Shown piece by piece: positions 16,340 to 25,560 of a stretch of DNA of 64,000 bases. Source of the stretch: Clostridium estertheticum (GTDB taxonomy: Bacteria; Bacillota; Clostridia; Clostridiales; Clostridiaceae); assembly GCF_011065935.2 (NCBI RefSeq), contig NZ_JAAMNH020000001.1, positions 889,001 through 953,000 of the forward strand. Reading direction: 5' to 3'. The notes under the pieces are model-generated. The model was not told the origin of the DNA, searched no databases, and saw only the letters and a list, made by a program, of their open reading frames with translations. Both the position numbers and the translations under genes were made by a program. Numbering within the stretch: the first letter of the stretch is position 1; each line of letters starts with the position of its first letter.

Positions 16340-17440
16340 ATGGAGGTCATGTTAAATCATGTTGATGATAATATAGTAGGAAACTATCCTTTAGGAGCAA
16401 GTTATAAAGATAAAAAAATAGTTTTATCAGTTGTAGAGCTGGTTATTAAATTCAATTTAAGGGGGCGTATTCTCACTGCCATTAGAGAGGCCTCTTTAGA
16501 CTTATATGAAGGTGAAAGCTTGGCTATTGTTGGTGAGTCTGGTTCTGGAAAATCAGTTTTTGCAAAGTCATTTATAGGCCTTTTAGATGCCAATGGATGG
16601 GTTGATTCCGGTAGTATTATTTATGAGGGCACAGATATAGGCAAATATAAAAAAGAAAAGCCCTGGCTCAAAATTCGTGGAAAAGAGATTGCAATGGTAT
16701 TCCAAGATCCTATGACTGCACTTAATCCGCTTAAAACTATTGGAAAACAAATTGTAGAAGCTGTAGAACTTCATCAAGGACTGAAAGGTCAAATTGCTAA
16801 AAAAGTTGTTCTAGAAATATTAAAGGATGTGGGTATATCTAGCCCAGAGGTTAGGTATGATCAATATCCACATGAGTTCTCAGGCGGAATGAGACAAAGG
16901 GTAGTTATTGCTATTGCTGTAGCTTGCAGCCCTAAGATACTTATCTGCGATGAGCCAACTACTGCACTAGATGTAACAATTCAAGCTCAGATACTTCAAC
17001 TGTTAAAAAATTTACAAAATAAATATAAATTATCGATTATTTATATAACACATGATTTAGGTGTGGTGGCGAAAGTTGCAGATAGAATAGCTGTTATGTA
17101 TGCTGGCGATATAGTAGAAATTGGCACCTCAGAAGAAATTTTTTATAATGCAAAACATCCATATACTTGGGCATTACTGTCCTCACTTCCACAGCTTGGA
17201 ATAAAGGGTGAGCCATTATATTCAATTTTGGGTACACCACCAAATTTATTTAATGAAATAAAAGGAGATGCCTTCGCACCACGTAATCCTAAAGCGTTAA
17301 AAATAGATTTTGTTTTGAGGCCACCTTATTTTTCAATAAGTCCTACTCATAAAGCTAAAACTTGGCTGCTAGATCCTAGGTCTCCAAAGGTAGAACCACC
17401 TGAAGCGCTTAAAGAGCTATTACAGCAATGGGGGGAGTGA
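16340..17440 (+). CDS. oppD: Peptide ABC transporter ATPase (OppD type)
   Basis: The ATG at 16340 is chosen because AGGAGG lies seven bases upstream; an ATG 15 bases earlier overlaps that site. Walker A is GESGSGKS, the signature is FSGGMRQR and Walker B is ILICDEPTTALD. The C-terminus has the GDAFAPRNPKALKIDF form seen in Firmicutes OppD proteins, without the cysteine cluster of the enterobacterial type. It ends six bases before oppF. Confidence 0.9.
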   Translation: MEVMLNHVDDNIVGNYPLGASYKDKKIVLSVVELVIKFNLRGRILTAIREASLDLYEGESLAIVGESGSGKSVFAKSFIGLLDANGWVDSGSIIYEGTDIGKYKKEKPWLKIRGKEIAMVFQDPMTALNPLKTIGKQIVEAVELHQGLKGQIAKKVVLEILKDVGISSPEVRYDQYPHEFSGGMRQRVVIAIAVACSPKILICDEPTTALDVTIQAQILQLLKNLQNKYKLSIIYITHDLGVVAKVADRIAVMYAGDIVEIGTSEEIFYNAKHPYTWALLSSLPQLGIKGEPLYSILGTPPNLFNEIKGDAFAPRNPKALKIDFVLRPPYFSISPTHKAKTWLLDPRSPKVEPPEALKELLQQWGE

Positions 17441-17445
17441 AAAAT

Positions 17446-18381
17446 ATGAGTGATAAATCAAAGGAAATTTTATTAGAAGTAAAAAATATCCGCGTTGTGT
17501 TTGGAAAAAACAAAAATAAAGCTTTTACTGCTGTTGATGATGTTAGTTTTAATATATATAAAGGTGAAACTTTTGGTTTGGTAGGAGAATCCGGTTCTGG
17601 TAAAACTACTATTGGTAGAGCAATAGCCAGGATTAGTGAAACAGCCGCGGGTGAAATATTTTTTAAAGGAAGAAAAATCAATGGGAAAATTAGTAAGGAG
17701 TTAGATAAAGAGGTAACTAGAAAAATTCAAATGATATTCCAGGACCCAATGGCATCATTGAATGAAAGAGCCAAGGTAGATTATATAGTATCAGAAGGTT
17801 TATATAACTTAAAAAATTTTAAAAATGAAGCAGAGAGAAAATCTAAAGTTGAAAGTGCTTTACTAGATGTGGGACTGCTTCCTGAATTTTCAAGCAGGTT
17901 TCCTCATGAATTTTCTGGAGGACAACGTCAGCGTATAGGAATTTCTAGAGCTTTAATTATGGAGCCAGAGCTTATTATTGCAGATGAGCCTATTTCTGCT
18001 CTCGATGTATCTATTCGTGCTCAGGTTTTAAATCTATTATCTCAGTTGCAAAAGGAAAAAGGATTAACCTATTTGCTTATTTCTCATGATTTATCAGTAG
18101 TACGTTTCACTACAGATAGAGTAGCTATAATTCACAAAGGTAAAATCGTGGAACTGGCAGAAACAGAAAAGTTATTTAAAAATCCAGTTCACCCTTATAC
18201 TCGTGCATTACTCTCTGCAATTCCAATACCTGACCCTCGCATAGAGCGAAAAAGAGTTATAGAAGTTTACGATCCAAGTTTTGATGAAATTAATAATTAT
18301 ACGACTACTTGGGTTGAGGTGGAAGCTGAACATTTTGTACTTGTTAGTGAACCTAGGAGAGAAGGGATTTGTAATGAATAA
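17446..18381 (+). CDS. oppF: Peptide ABC transporter ATPase (OppF type)
   Basis: The start is the ATG at 17446, after GGGGGAG. Walker A GESGSGKTT, signature FSGGQRQR and Walker B LIIADEPISALD are intact. The OppF-type extension continues to a VEVEAEHFVL stretch that contacts the partner subunits. Its stop overlaps the start of a decayed LD-carboxypeptidase gene, which indicates the operon originally continued. Confidence 0.9.
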   Translation: MSDKSKEILLEVKNIRVVFGKNKNKAFTAVDDVSFNIYKGETFGLVGESGSGKTTIGRAIARISETAAGEIFFKGRKINGKISKELDKEVTRKIQMIFQDPMASLNERAKVDYIVSEGLYNLKNFKNEAERKSKVESALLDVGLLPEFSSRFPHEFSGGQRQRIGISRALIMEPELIIADEPISALDVSIRAQVLNLLSQLQKEKGLTYLLISHDLSVVRFTTDRVAIIHKGKIVELAETEKLFKNPVHPYTRALLSAIPIPDPRIERKRVIEVYDPSFDEINNYTTTWVEVEAEHFVLVSEPRREGICNE

Positions 18382-18484
18382 ACCAAAAGCATTAAAAATG
18401 GGAGATACAATAGTTTATGAGTGGGTAGTTTTGTTTCTGTTTGCCATTAGTTGTGCAAAAGACAAATGTCTTAAAAAAGACTAA
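18374..18484 (+). pseudogene. 5' stub of an LD-carboxypeptidase (muramoyltetrapeptide carboxypeptidase) gene
   Basis: The ATG overlaps the oppF stop, as an operonic gene would. The first 13 residues (MNKPKALKMGDTI) match the usual N-terminus of the S66 LD-carboxypeptidase family (pattern KPKxLKxGDTI). After that the sequence diverges and stops at residue 36, so almost the entire gene is deleted. This supports a murein-peptide recycling origin for the operon. Confidence 0.6.
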
Positions 18485-18581
18485 ATTAATTGAAAAATAT
18501 TTTTAAATAACAGAATATTGAGACATAAGTCCTTTATGAAAACGTTACAAATTGATACTATGATAGTGAGGTCAATCTTAA

Positions 18582-19268
18582 ATGAGTGTGTATAAAATAA
18601 TTGAAATTATTGAAGCTGAACATGAAATATATGAAATATTAAAATATTGTCCCTACGAGATATTAAAACAATTTTCTATTAAAGAATATAAAAAAGGAAA
18701 ATTTATTTTAAAGCAAGATGAAATTTATGATAGCTTTTATATAATAGTTGAAGGATTTGTTGATATATATGTAATGTCAGAGAACGGTAAAAAATATTCA
18801 CTAACTACTTATAAAAAAGGAAATTATATAGGAGAACATGAGATATTTGATCAAAAGCCCTTTAGTTGTTCTGCTGAAGCGATATCTGATATAAAGCTTT
18901 TGGAGCTAAATAGAAGTCATTTTTTAAAGTGGTTTAGTATTGATAGAAATTTAAATGAATATATTACAAAAACCTTATGTAGCCAATTTTATAGCCTTTC
19001 AAAGAAAGCAGGGAAAGATGCCTTATATACTTTAAAACAAAGAATATGCAAATATCTAATTGATAATTTAATTAAGAGCAACAATAAAGAGATGTTAAAA
19101 ATAAATATTGAAAAAGAAAAGCTAAGTGAACAAATGGCTGTAACCCAACGAAGTGTAAATAGAGTGCTAAAGAATTTAAAAGAACAAGATATTATTGATA
19201 TACATAATAACTATATTATAATAAAGGATTTAAATTTATTAAAATCTGAAGCTGATATAGTTGACTAA
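18582..19268 (+). CDS. Crp/Fnr family transcriptional regulator (YeiL-like)
   Basis: The 228-residue protein has an N-terminal cNMP-type beta-barrel (FILKQDEIYDSFYIIVEGFV, then GNYIGEHEIFD) and a C-terminal winged helix (EKLSEQMAVTQRSVNRVLKNL). No CxxC iron-sulfur cluster of the FNR type is visible. It immediately precedes the nucleoside phosphorylase and the ECF transporter, so it probably activates that operon. The E. coli homologue YeiL is likewise linked to a nucleosidase. Confidence 0.87.
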   Translation: MSVYKIIEIIEAEHEIYEILKYCPYEILKQFSIKEYKKGKFILKQDEIYDSFYIIVEGFVDIYVMSENGKKYSLTTYKKGNYIGEHEIFDQKPFSCSAEAISDIKLLELNRSHFLKWFSIDRNLNEYITKTLCSQFYSLSKKAGKDALYTLKQRICKYLIDNLIKSNNKEMLKINIEKEKLSEQMAVTQRSVNRVLKNLKEQDIIDIHNNYIIIKDLNLLKSEADIVD

Positions 19269-19294
19269 TAAAATATGAAAATGAGAGGTGAAAT

Positions 19295-20038
19295 ATGTTA
19301 AATGACATTCAACCACATATAAGATGTTGCAGTAAGGAGGCTGCAAAATATGCAATATTGCCTGGTGACCCAGAAAGGGTGGATAGAGTTAAATTTTTTT
19401 TGGAAAATTCAGTAGATATAGCATTTAACAGAGAATTTAAAAGTTGTACTGGTTTTTATAAGGGTGTTAAAGTTATGGTAATTTCTACAGGTATTGGTGG
19501 GGCATCCACAGGTATTGTAGTGGAAGAATTAAAAAATATAGGGGTACAAACCTTAATAAGGATTGGGAGCTGTGGTGCACTTCAACCAAACATTAAGCTT
19601 GGAGATCTTATTATAGCAAATGGTGCTGTTAGAGATGACGGTACTTCAAAAGCCTATGTGGAAGAATCATACCCTGCTGTACCAGATACAGATGTTCTGA
19701 TAAGTTTAATTGAAAGTGCAAAAGAGCTATGCTTTAAATATTACTGTGGTAAAATTCGAAGCCATGATAGCTTTTATACAGATGCAGAACAAAAAATAGA
19801 TGAATATTGGAGTGAAAAAGGCATACTTGGAGCAGATATGGAGAGTTCGGCTTTGTTTGTAATAGGCGGTCTTAGAAACTTAAAAACTGCATCCATACTT
19901 AATGTAGTAGTTGAAAATGACGGTAATTTAGCTGGTATCAATAGTTATGTTAATGGGGAAAGCGTTACTGCTTTAGGTGAAAAGAATGAAATCCTTACTG
20001 TTCTTGAAGCTATAGTGAAATTAGAAAAAACAAAATAA
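19295..20038 (+). CDS. Nucleoside phosphorylase (uridine phosphorylase-like)
   Basis: The 247-residue protein is of the PNP/UDP phosphorylase type 1 fold. Motifs are GDPERV (phosphate binding, near residue 24), STGIGGASTGIVVEEL, RIGSCGAL and GADMESSALF (ribose/base site Glu). It cleaves a nucleoside with phosphate to a base plus (deoxy)ribose-1-phosphate; the exact base preference cannot be read. It lies directly upstream of an ECF S component, which implies coupled nucleoside uptake and salvage. Confidence 0.87.
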   Translation: MLNDIQPHIRCCSKEAAKYAILPGDPERVDRVKFFLENSVDIAFNREFKSCTGFYKGVKVMVISTGIGGASTGIVVEELKNIGVQTLIRIGSCGALQPNIKLGDLIIANGAVRDDGTSKAYVEESYPAVPDTDVLISLIESAKELCFKYYCGKIRSHDSFYTDAEQKIDEYWSEKGILGADMESSALFVIGGLRNLKTASILNVVVENDGNLAGINSYVNGESVTALGEKNEILTVLEAIVKLEKTK

Positions 20039-20057
20039 GTTTTTGGGGGGATTAATT

Positions 20058-20660
20058 ATGAAAAAAAGTAGTATATGGAGTTTTAAATTATCCACAGCAG
20101 CAATAGTACTTATTCCAGCAGCAGTTGGTATTAATTATATTGGCAAGTTATTTGCAGGAGCTCTAAAGTTACCTCTTTGGCTTGATGCCATAGGTACAGT
20201 ACTTGCTAGTATGCTTGCAGGTCCTATTGTAGGTGCTATCGTAGGGGCAACTAATAACATTATATATGGACTAACAATGGATCCGATATCATTTATTTAT
20301 GCATTAACAAGTATTGCGATTGGGCTTACTGTTGGTATTATGGCATACCGTGGATGGATTAAAAGTATTGGCAAGGCTATAGTAGTTGGCCTGGTTGCTG
20401 CGTGCGTTTCTGCAATAGTATCTACACCAATAAACATAATATTTTGGGGCGGTCAAACTGGGAATATTTGGGGAGATGCTGCCTTCGCATCTTTAATTGC
20501 GAATCATTTTCCAGTATGGATTGCTTCATTTTTAGATGAATTGCTAGTGGATGTACCTGATAAGATAGCAACTGTAGTAGTGGCTTATGGTGTATTTAAA
20601 GTATTACCAAAGAAACTTACCATATTATATAGTAATGATAATGAACTAGAGCAATTATAA
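20058..20660 (+). CDS. ECF transporter substrate-specific (S) component, probably nucleoside
   Basis: The start is the ATG at 20058, after GGGGGG; a TTG 15 bases upstream is less likely. The protein is ~200 residues with five or six membrane helices and repeated Gly/Ala-rich helices (TVLASMLAGPIVGAIVGATNN). The specificity of S components is not visible from sequence alone. Nucleoside is inferred from the phosphorylase gene 19 bases upstream. Confidence 0.8.
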   Translation: MKKSSIWSFKLSTAAIVLIPAAVGINYIGKLFAGALKLPLWLDAIGTVLASMLAGPIVGAIVGATNNIIYGLTMDPISFIYALTSIAIGLTVGIMAYRGWIKSIGKAIVVGLVAACVSAIVSTPINIIFWGGQTGNIWGDAAFASLIANHFPVWIASFLDELLVDVPDKIATVVVAYGVFKVLPKKLTILYSNDNELEQL

Positions 20661-20680
20661 AATTATAAGAACTAATATAA

Positions 20681-20730
20681 TTAGGAATTGACAACAAATA
20701 ATGTTTATGACGATTGGTGTTAATTCCTAA
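20681..20730 (+). promoter_or_regulatory. Intercistronic stem-loop in the ECF operon
   Basis: TTAGGAATT (20681-20689) pairs perfectly with AATTCCTAA (20722-20730) around a 32-base loop. It lies between the S and T component genes and is not followed by a strong T-run, so mRNA processing or stability is as likely as termination. Confidence 0.5.
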
Positions 20731-20767
20731 TTTAATTTTACTCCTACTATAAGGATGGTGATAAATC

Positions 20768-21535
20768 TTGAAAGCATTAAGTTTATATCAAGAAAAAGAT
20801 ACTGTAGTACATAAAGTAGACCCTATAAGTAAGATATTATATATAATTATATCTATAGCAATTCCTATAATTTTACCATATAAAACAATAGGACTATTAT
20901 GCATGGGTGCTAGTATTATTTTGCTATTAATAGCTAAGGTATTTAAAAAAGTAATACCACTTATAAGTTTTAGTATGATAATCCTGCTTTCAATTATTAT
21001 TATACAAGGGCTGTTTAAAGCTGGAAACAAGACACCTGCTTTTCATATAGGAAATGCTATTTTCTATAAGGAAGGTCTTTTATTTGCTTTAGAAATATGC
21101 ATTAGGGTAATAAATATTTTATGTGCTTTTGCAATTTTAGTATTAACTACTAAACCTTCTGATTTAATTGAGTGCTTAGTGAGAAGAGGATTATCTCCTA
21201 AAATAGGTTATGTTTTATCTTCGGTGCTTCAAATAATACCTCAAATGACTGCAACTATGGAAACTATTACAGATGCTCAAAGGTCTCGTGGCATGGAAAC
21301 CGAGGGAAAATTAAGTGTTAGAATAAAAGCATTTCTGCCATTAATAGGCCCTGTAGTTATGAATTCATTAATTAATACTAGAGAGAGAGCTATGGCACTA
21401 GAAGTTCGAGCATTTAATTCTAAAGCAAGCAAAACTTTTTTAAACGAAGAACAAAATGGTAGTTATAACAAAATAATAAAAATAGGTTTAATATTTATAT
21501 TTTTATTAGCTGTAGTTTGGAGGGTTTTGATATGA
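20768..21535 (+). CDS. ecfT: ECF transporter T component (EcfT/CbiQ type)
   Basis: A TTG start follows AAGGATGGTGA. The 255-residue membrane protein has the two cytoplasmic coupling Ala-Arg-Gly-type motifs, seen here as AQRSRGMET and ALEVRAFNS, that bind the ATPases. The final stop overlaps the next start (ATGA). Confidence 0.88.
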   Translation: MKALSLYQEKDTVVHKVDPISKILYIIISIAIPIILPYKTIGLLCMGASIILLLIAKVFKKVIPLISFSMIILLSIIIIQGLFKAGNKTPAFHIGNAIFYKEGLLFALEICIRVINILCAFAILVLTTKPSDLIECLVRRGLSPKIGYVLSSVLQIIPQMTATMETITDAQRSRGMETEGKLSVRIKAFLPLIGPVVMNSLINTRERAMALEVRAFNSKASKTFLNEEQNGSYNKIIKIGLIFIFLLAVVWRVLI

Positions 21536-22377
21536 AGAAAATAATTGTGGAAAACTTGAAATACAGATACCCATTAACAAATGAACTGGCCTTAAAGGGA
21601 ATATCCTTCGAAGTGGATAAAGGTGAATTTATAGGTATAGTGGGTAAGAACTTATCTGGTAAATCAACATTATGTCAAGCACTAGTAGGTCTTGTACCTC
21701 ATTTCTATAAAGGTGCTTATGGTGGCAGCGTTATTGTAGATGGACTTGAGGTTTCACAAAGCGAAATAAGTGAATTATCCCAAAAGGTTGGAATAGTATT
21801 TCAAAATCCATTTACTCAAGTTACAGGTTCTAAACTAACAGTTTATGAAGAAATAGCCTTTGGACTTGAAAATATGGGCATTTCAAGAGAAGAAATGAGA
21901 GAAAGAATAGATCATTCTCTTAAACTTTTAGATATATATAAATTTAAGGATAGAAATCCATTTGATTTATCAGGAGGCCAAATGCAGAGAATGGCTATAG
22001 CAAGTATTATAGCTATGAAACCAGAAATTATTGTACTAGATGAGCCAACTTCACAACTTGATCCGCAGGGCTCAGAAGAAGTATTTAAAGCCATTCAAAA
22101 TTTAAGCAAAGAGGGAATGACTGTAATAATGGTAGAACATAAGATGGAGAAAATAGCTAAATATTCTGATAGGGTTATGCTGCTTAATCATGGAGAAATA
22201 GTAGATTTTGATATACCAGAAAAAATATTTTCAAGAGGAGACTTAGGAGATTACGGAGTAACTGCCCCTGCCTTTACTAAAATATGTAAGGGCCTTGGAA
22301 TAAAGAATAAAATAACAGGGCTGTACCCAATTACCATAGATGAAGCTTATGATTTGGTGGTGAGCTATAATGAATAA
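21532..22377 (+). CDS. ECF transporter ATPase subunit 1
   Basis: The ATG at 21532 is chosen over an upstream TTG because GGAGG precedes it and it overlaps the ecfT stop. Walker A GKNLSGKST, signature LSGGQMQRM, Walker B IIVLDEPTS and switch His in VEHKME are all present. It overlaps the second ATPase gene by eight bases. The C-terminal extension is typical of EcfA proteins. Confidence 0.88.
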   Translation: MKKIIVENLKYRYPLTNELALKGISFEVDKGEFIGIVGKNLSGKSTLCQALVGLVPHFYKGAYGGSVIVDGLEVSQSEISELSQKVGIVFQNPFTQVTGSKLTVYEEIAFGLENMGISREEMRERIDHSLKLLDIYKFKDRNPFDLSGGQMQRMAIASIIAMKPEIIVLDEPTSQLDPQGSEEVFKAIQNLSKEGMTVIMVEHKMEKIAKYSDRVMLLNHGEIVDFDIPEKIFSRGDLGDYGVTAPAFTKICKGLGIKNKITGLYPITIDEAYDLVVSYNE

Positions 22378-23182
22378 AATAGAAGTGATAAACTTACATT
22401 TTTCTTATGAAAAAAGTGAAGAAATATTAAAAGGAATAAATCTAAACTTTGATAGTAGGTCTACTGCTATCATTGGACAAAATGGAGCAGGAAAAACTAC
22501 ATTTGTAAAGTTATTAAAGGGCTTGCTTAAACCTGACTCTGGTGATGTAGTGATTAATGGTATAAATACTAAGAAGTCTACTGTAGCAGAACTTGCAAAA
22601 TACATAGGATTAGTGTTTCAAAATCCTAATGATCAGATATTTAAAAATAAAGTTATGGACGAAGTTATATTTGGACCATTAAATATAGGTCAAACTCCTG
22701 AAAAAGCTAAAGAAAATTCTATAAAGGCTCTTAAAACAGTTGGATTATATGAAAAAAAAGGTGAAAATCCCTATGATCTTAGTTTATCTGAAAGAAAATT
22801 AATAAGTATAGCGTCTATTGTGGCTATGGATACAGAGATAATAATTTTTGATGAACCAACTATTGCACAAGATTATTATGGAAAAGAAAAGATTAAAAGT
22901 ATAATCAGAGATTTAAGTGCTAGAGGCACGCTGGTACTTACCATAACACATGATATGGACTTTGTCTCCGAAACATTCGAAAGAACATTAGTCTTTGCTA
23001 AAGGAAATGTTTTGTTAGATGGAACTACAAGAGAGGTATACTCCCATAAAGAAGAGCTTGAACATGCTTACCTGGAAGCACCAAATGCGACTCAATTGTG
23101 TCAAATGTTAGGGGTGAAAGAAACTTTTTTAACTGTTGAAGAATTCATAGATTATAAGAAAAACAATAAAGATAAACTTTAA
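22370..23182 (+). CDS. ECF transporter ATPase subunit 2 with degenerate signature
   Basis: The 270-residue ATPase has Walker A GQNGAGKTT, Walker B IIIFDEPT and a switch His in THDMDF. The ABC signature reads LSLSERKL instead of LSGGQ, so one of the two composite ATP sites is probably impaired. Such asymmetry is known in heterodimeric ABC ATPases. It is the last gene before a strong terminator. Confidence 0.87.
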   Translation: MNKIEVINLHFSYEKSEEILKGINLNFDSRSTAIIGQNGAGKTTFVKLLKGLLKPDSGDVVINGINTKKSTVAELAKYIGLVFQNPNDQIFKNKVMDEVIFGPLNIGQTPEKAKENSIKALKTVGLYEKKGENPYDLSLSERKLISIASIVAMDTEIIIFDEPTIAQDYYGKEKIKSIIRDLSARGTLVLTITHDMDFVSETFERTLVFAKGNVLLDGTTREVYSHKEELEHAYLEAPNATQLCQMLGVKETFLTVEEFIDYKKNNKDKL

Positions 23183-23244
23183 GCCAGTTGATTTTATTCA
23201 GGTAGTGAGGCTTTTTATGGCATTGAGTTATTTTAAGATAGTTG

Positions 23245-23280
23245 AAAAAACCAGTATGATTGTACTGGTTTTTTATTTTC
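23245..23280 (+). terminator. Rho-independent terminator of the ECF operon
   Basis: AAAAAACCAGTA (23245-23256) pairs with TACTGGTTTTTT (23263-23274) and continues into T-rich sequence. Confidence 0.85.
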
Positions 23281-23614
23281 ATAACTACTCTTAATTTATT
23301 ATTTTAACATTTTAAAACCTTCCATTTATATTATTTTTACTTTCGCACGGAATCTACGATGTTCTTTATTAAACAAGTTAATAACGAAAGCTTGTTATAA
23401 TAATAACAATAATATAGTCCTAAATTATAAAATTAAGTATAATCAAATTTATGAAACTGTACGAAAAACAGACATAATGGCTAAAGTGTATGTTTTTTAA
23501 GAAAGATTTAATTTAGATAAGTAATAATTTGTCGTTTTAAGACAAGCCAATAAACTTTTCCCTAATTATTATGAAATATAATATTTTATGATTGCTAAAA
23601 TATTGTAAATATAC
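23281..23614. other. AT-rich spacer with nothing recognised
   Basis: I see no credible reading frame with a ribosome site, no strong hairpin and no clear promoter pair in this stretch between the ECF operon terminator and the small leftward membrane-protein gene. Confidence 0.5.
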
Positions 23615-23866
23615 TTATACATTTCTAAAAAATGTTGTAAATACAGAAACAAAGATTATGAATAATCCACTTAAGAATAAAAAAGTTGCTTTTCCTTTTT
23701 TATTCTTAATATATGAGGAATATCCATCTAATATACTCATGATACCTAATAATACAAATGCAATTGACATTGCAATTCCACTATTAATGATATTAAATAT
23801 GCCTAAAAATGACAATATAATAACAATTGCTGAAATTAATGTCTTACTAACTTTTAAATTTTTCAA
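23615..23866 (-). CDS. Small membrane protein, DUF3953-like
   Basis: The chosen TTG start at 23866 follows GGGAGGT with proper spacing. The 83-residue product has three hydrophobic segments (TLISAIVIILSFLGIF; IAMSIAFVLLGIMSI; ATFLFLSGLFIIFVSVF) with a charged KNKKGK loop. This matches the size and layout of DUF3953 proteins, whose function is unknown. The long antisense reading frame is a shadow. Confidence 0.65.
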   Translation of the reverse strand: MKNLKVSKTLISAIVIILSFLGIFNIINSGIAMSIAFVLLGIMSILDGYSSYIKNKKGKATFLFLSGLFIIFVSVFTTFFRNV

Positions 23867-23967
23867 CTTATTACCTCCCAATAAAATAATCTTCTAAACT
23901 AAAAACAATTGTTTACTAAATTATAGTTTGTTTATATACTAATTATAGCATTAATTTCAAGCATATG

Positions 23968-24245
23968 GAATTAAGCCTCATTATCTATATGACCACCGTA
24001 AAGCCTTTCAAGGTCTTTATAACCAACTCTTACCTTACATACCATTTCAAGAATAATATTATTGTTTCTATCTATTGCAGTGGTTACGCTGATTTCCCTT
24101 GAATGATTAAGCCACAAAGGTTTCATCCATTTCTACAACGCCATCAACATCTTCCGTACCCATAAATGTTCCGATACAGTCAAGTATTTTATGCCTCATA
24201 TAAAATGAGGTTTTAACGCATACTTATATGATTTCAGCACTTTTT
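23968..24245 (-). pseudogene. IS1595 (ISXO2-like) transposase remnant
   Basis: The minus strand encodes pieces of an ISXO2-like DDE transposase, such as VEMDE-type catalytic residues within KWMKP/VDGVVEMDE in shifted frames, and TAIDRNNNIILEMVCK with RVGYKDLERLYGGHIDNEA. Frameshifts, stops and an internal deletion separate the parts, and no ends are intact. Confidence 0.65.
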
Positions 24246-24412
24246 CTTATACTATCACCGGAGAACGCATATGTTGACATATGATTTTGAACATGTTATA
24301 TTAGGTAACAACTAATAATGTTAGGCGTTGCCTAAAAGTGATGGATGCTATATGAAAAATAATTTTTATTTTGCAGTAGTAAACAATACAATTAATAAGA
24401 CAAACGAAACTT

Positions 24413-24823
24413 ATGAAGGAGACAGGAGGAATTAAAAATGATATAGGAAGTGGAACTTGCGGAATTGACATAGGTACGCAAACAGTTGCTTTTATTTCTG
24501 ATTATGATGTTAAGCTATACGAATTGGCTCCACATGTACAAAATATTGAAAATGAAAAACGTAGAATTCTAAGATTTATACTAAATCAACAATATAATAA
24601 AAAGAAGTTATCTCAAAGGTGGAATTATTTTGAGTATAATGGACAACAACTTAAAGTCCAGAGGGATATATATTCGGCATAATTAATTAAAAATGTAAAT
24701 GATGACTTATGTAGTATACATCTTGATAATTGTAGTAAGGGTTTTAATAAGTTTTTAGAACTTCATAATAAAGAAATTGAAAGATTGCAAGGATTAGATA
24801 ATTTGAGTAGTATAGGGATTTAG
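24413..24823 (+). pseudogene. TnpB (IS605-type OrfB) remnant
   Basis: The RuvC-I region of TnpB is recognisable (GIDIGTQTVAF, with the catalytic Asp, then LYELAPHVQNIENEKRRILRF). The central part is deleted. After a stop at 24680-24682 a further TnpB-like tail reads NVNDDLCSIHLDNCSKGF and KEIERLQGLDNLSS to the stop at 24821. The nuclease cannot be active. The adjacent omegaRNA-like segment is better preserved. Confidence 0.7.
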
Positions 24824-24839
24824 ATTTAAAAAAAACGTC

Positions 24840-24992
24840 TTGAAACGGGCACTATACTACCTTTAATGTGGTTAATGAACTGCTTGGTAGTGAAATTCTT
24901 AGGGAAAATAATTAGTGTTAATATCATTTGTGATATCAAAGAAAGTTATTTAGTACCTAAGAACCCCATGCCTTTAGGCTTGGGAGTTTCAG
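24840..24992 (+). ncRNA. TnpB omegaRNA / IS605-type right-end relic, copy 1
   Basis: This ~153-base segment directly follows the TnpB remnant. It ends with a hairpin (CCCCATGCC...GGCTTGGG) and GAGTTTCAG, as right ends of IS605/TnpB elements do; in active elements the guide would start just after. It is clearly homologous to 55670-55821, and in both copies a mid-segment hairpin is kept although its stem sequence differs (ATATCA/TGATAT here). Confidence 0.6.
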
Positions 24993-24993
24993 A

Positions 24994-25101
24994 TATTCAA
25001 CACCTGGTTCTGATTTTATGGAAAAGAAAATTAGAATGTCACAAGAAAAATGGAAACAGCAACTATTAGCCGATGAATCGGATGAAAAGAAAGGAAAATG
25101 A
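24994..25101 (+). pseudogene. C-terminal fragment of a gene truncated at the IS605-type end
   Basis: An open frame begins exactly at the end of the element relic and encodes YSTPGSDFMEKKIRM followed by a Lys/Glu-rich tail to TGA at 25099-25101. It looks like the C-terminus of a protein whose front is missing, perhaps a recombinase, but I cannot identify it. The XRE gene starts within the next few bases, so the two may once have been one operon. Confidence 0.4.
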
Positions 25102-25103
25102 TT

Positions 25104-25373
25104 ATGGCTTTGGAATGGAGATTAAGAAATGTTATGGCTGACAAAGAGATATGGTCAGGTTCAGAATTAGCTCGATTAATGAAAGAAAAATCAGGGTATA
25201 GCTTATCAGCACCATCAATCAGCGCTTTACTGAATGGTAACCCTAAGCAAGTAAAAGCTAATACTATGGATGCGTTATGTACTGCATTAGACTGTTCTCC
25301 TGCGGATTTATGGAAACATACTCCTACTTATACTCAAAATGTAGATAGTAATATGCAGCCAAAGTTAGCGTAA
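25104..25373 (+). CDS. XRE/Cro-family small transcriptional regulator
   Basis: The start is the ATG at 25104, after AAAGGAAA; an ATG two codons upstream is the alternative. The 89-residue protein is a single helix-turn-helix domain (SGSELARLMKEKSGYSLSAP, then SISALLNGNPKQVKANTMDALCTALDC, quoted in parts). Such short Cro-like proteins typically belong to mobile elements. It follows a truncated gene next to the TnpB relic. Confidence 0.8.
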   Translation: MALEWRLRNVMADKEIWSGSELARLMKEKSGYSLSAPSISALLNGNPKQVKANTMDALCTALDCSPADLWKHTPTYTQNVDSNMQPKLA

Positions 25374-25560
25374 GCATCTAATGATAACAGACTTGAACCC
25401 ATTTAATGGTAAGATAAAATGATTGATATGAGAAAATGTATAATTTGTGGTAGTTTGATGAAATAAAATTCAAAAGCAACTTTTAGTTGACAAAAATGTT
25501 ATGTTTAAGTGGTAGCAATATGGTTGTATTATCAGTAGAATTATTTAGGGGTGATTAAAA

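Noticed and set aside
23592..23897. 101-codon rightward frame
   Set aside because: It is antisense to the DUF3953-like gene, whose TTG start has a proper ribosome site and whose product has clear membrane helices.
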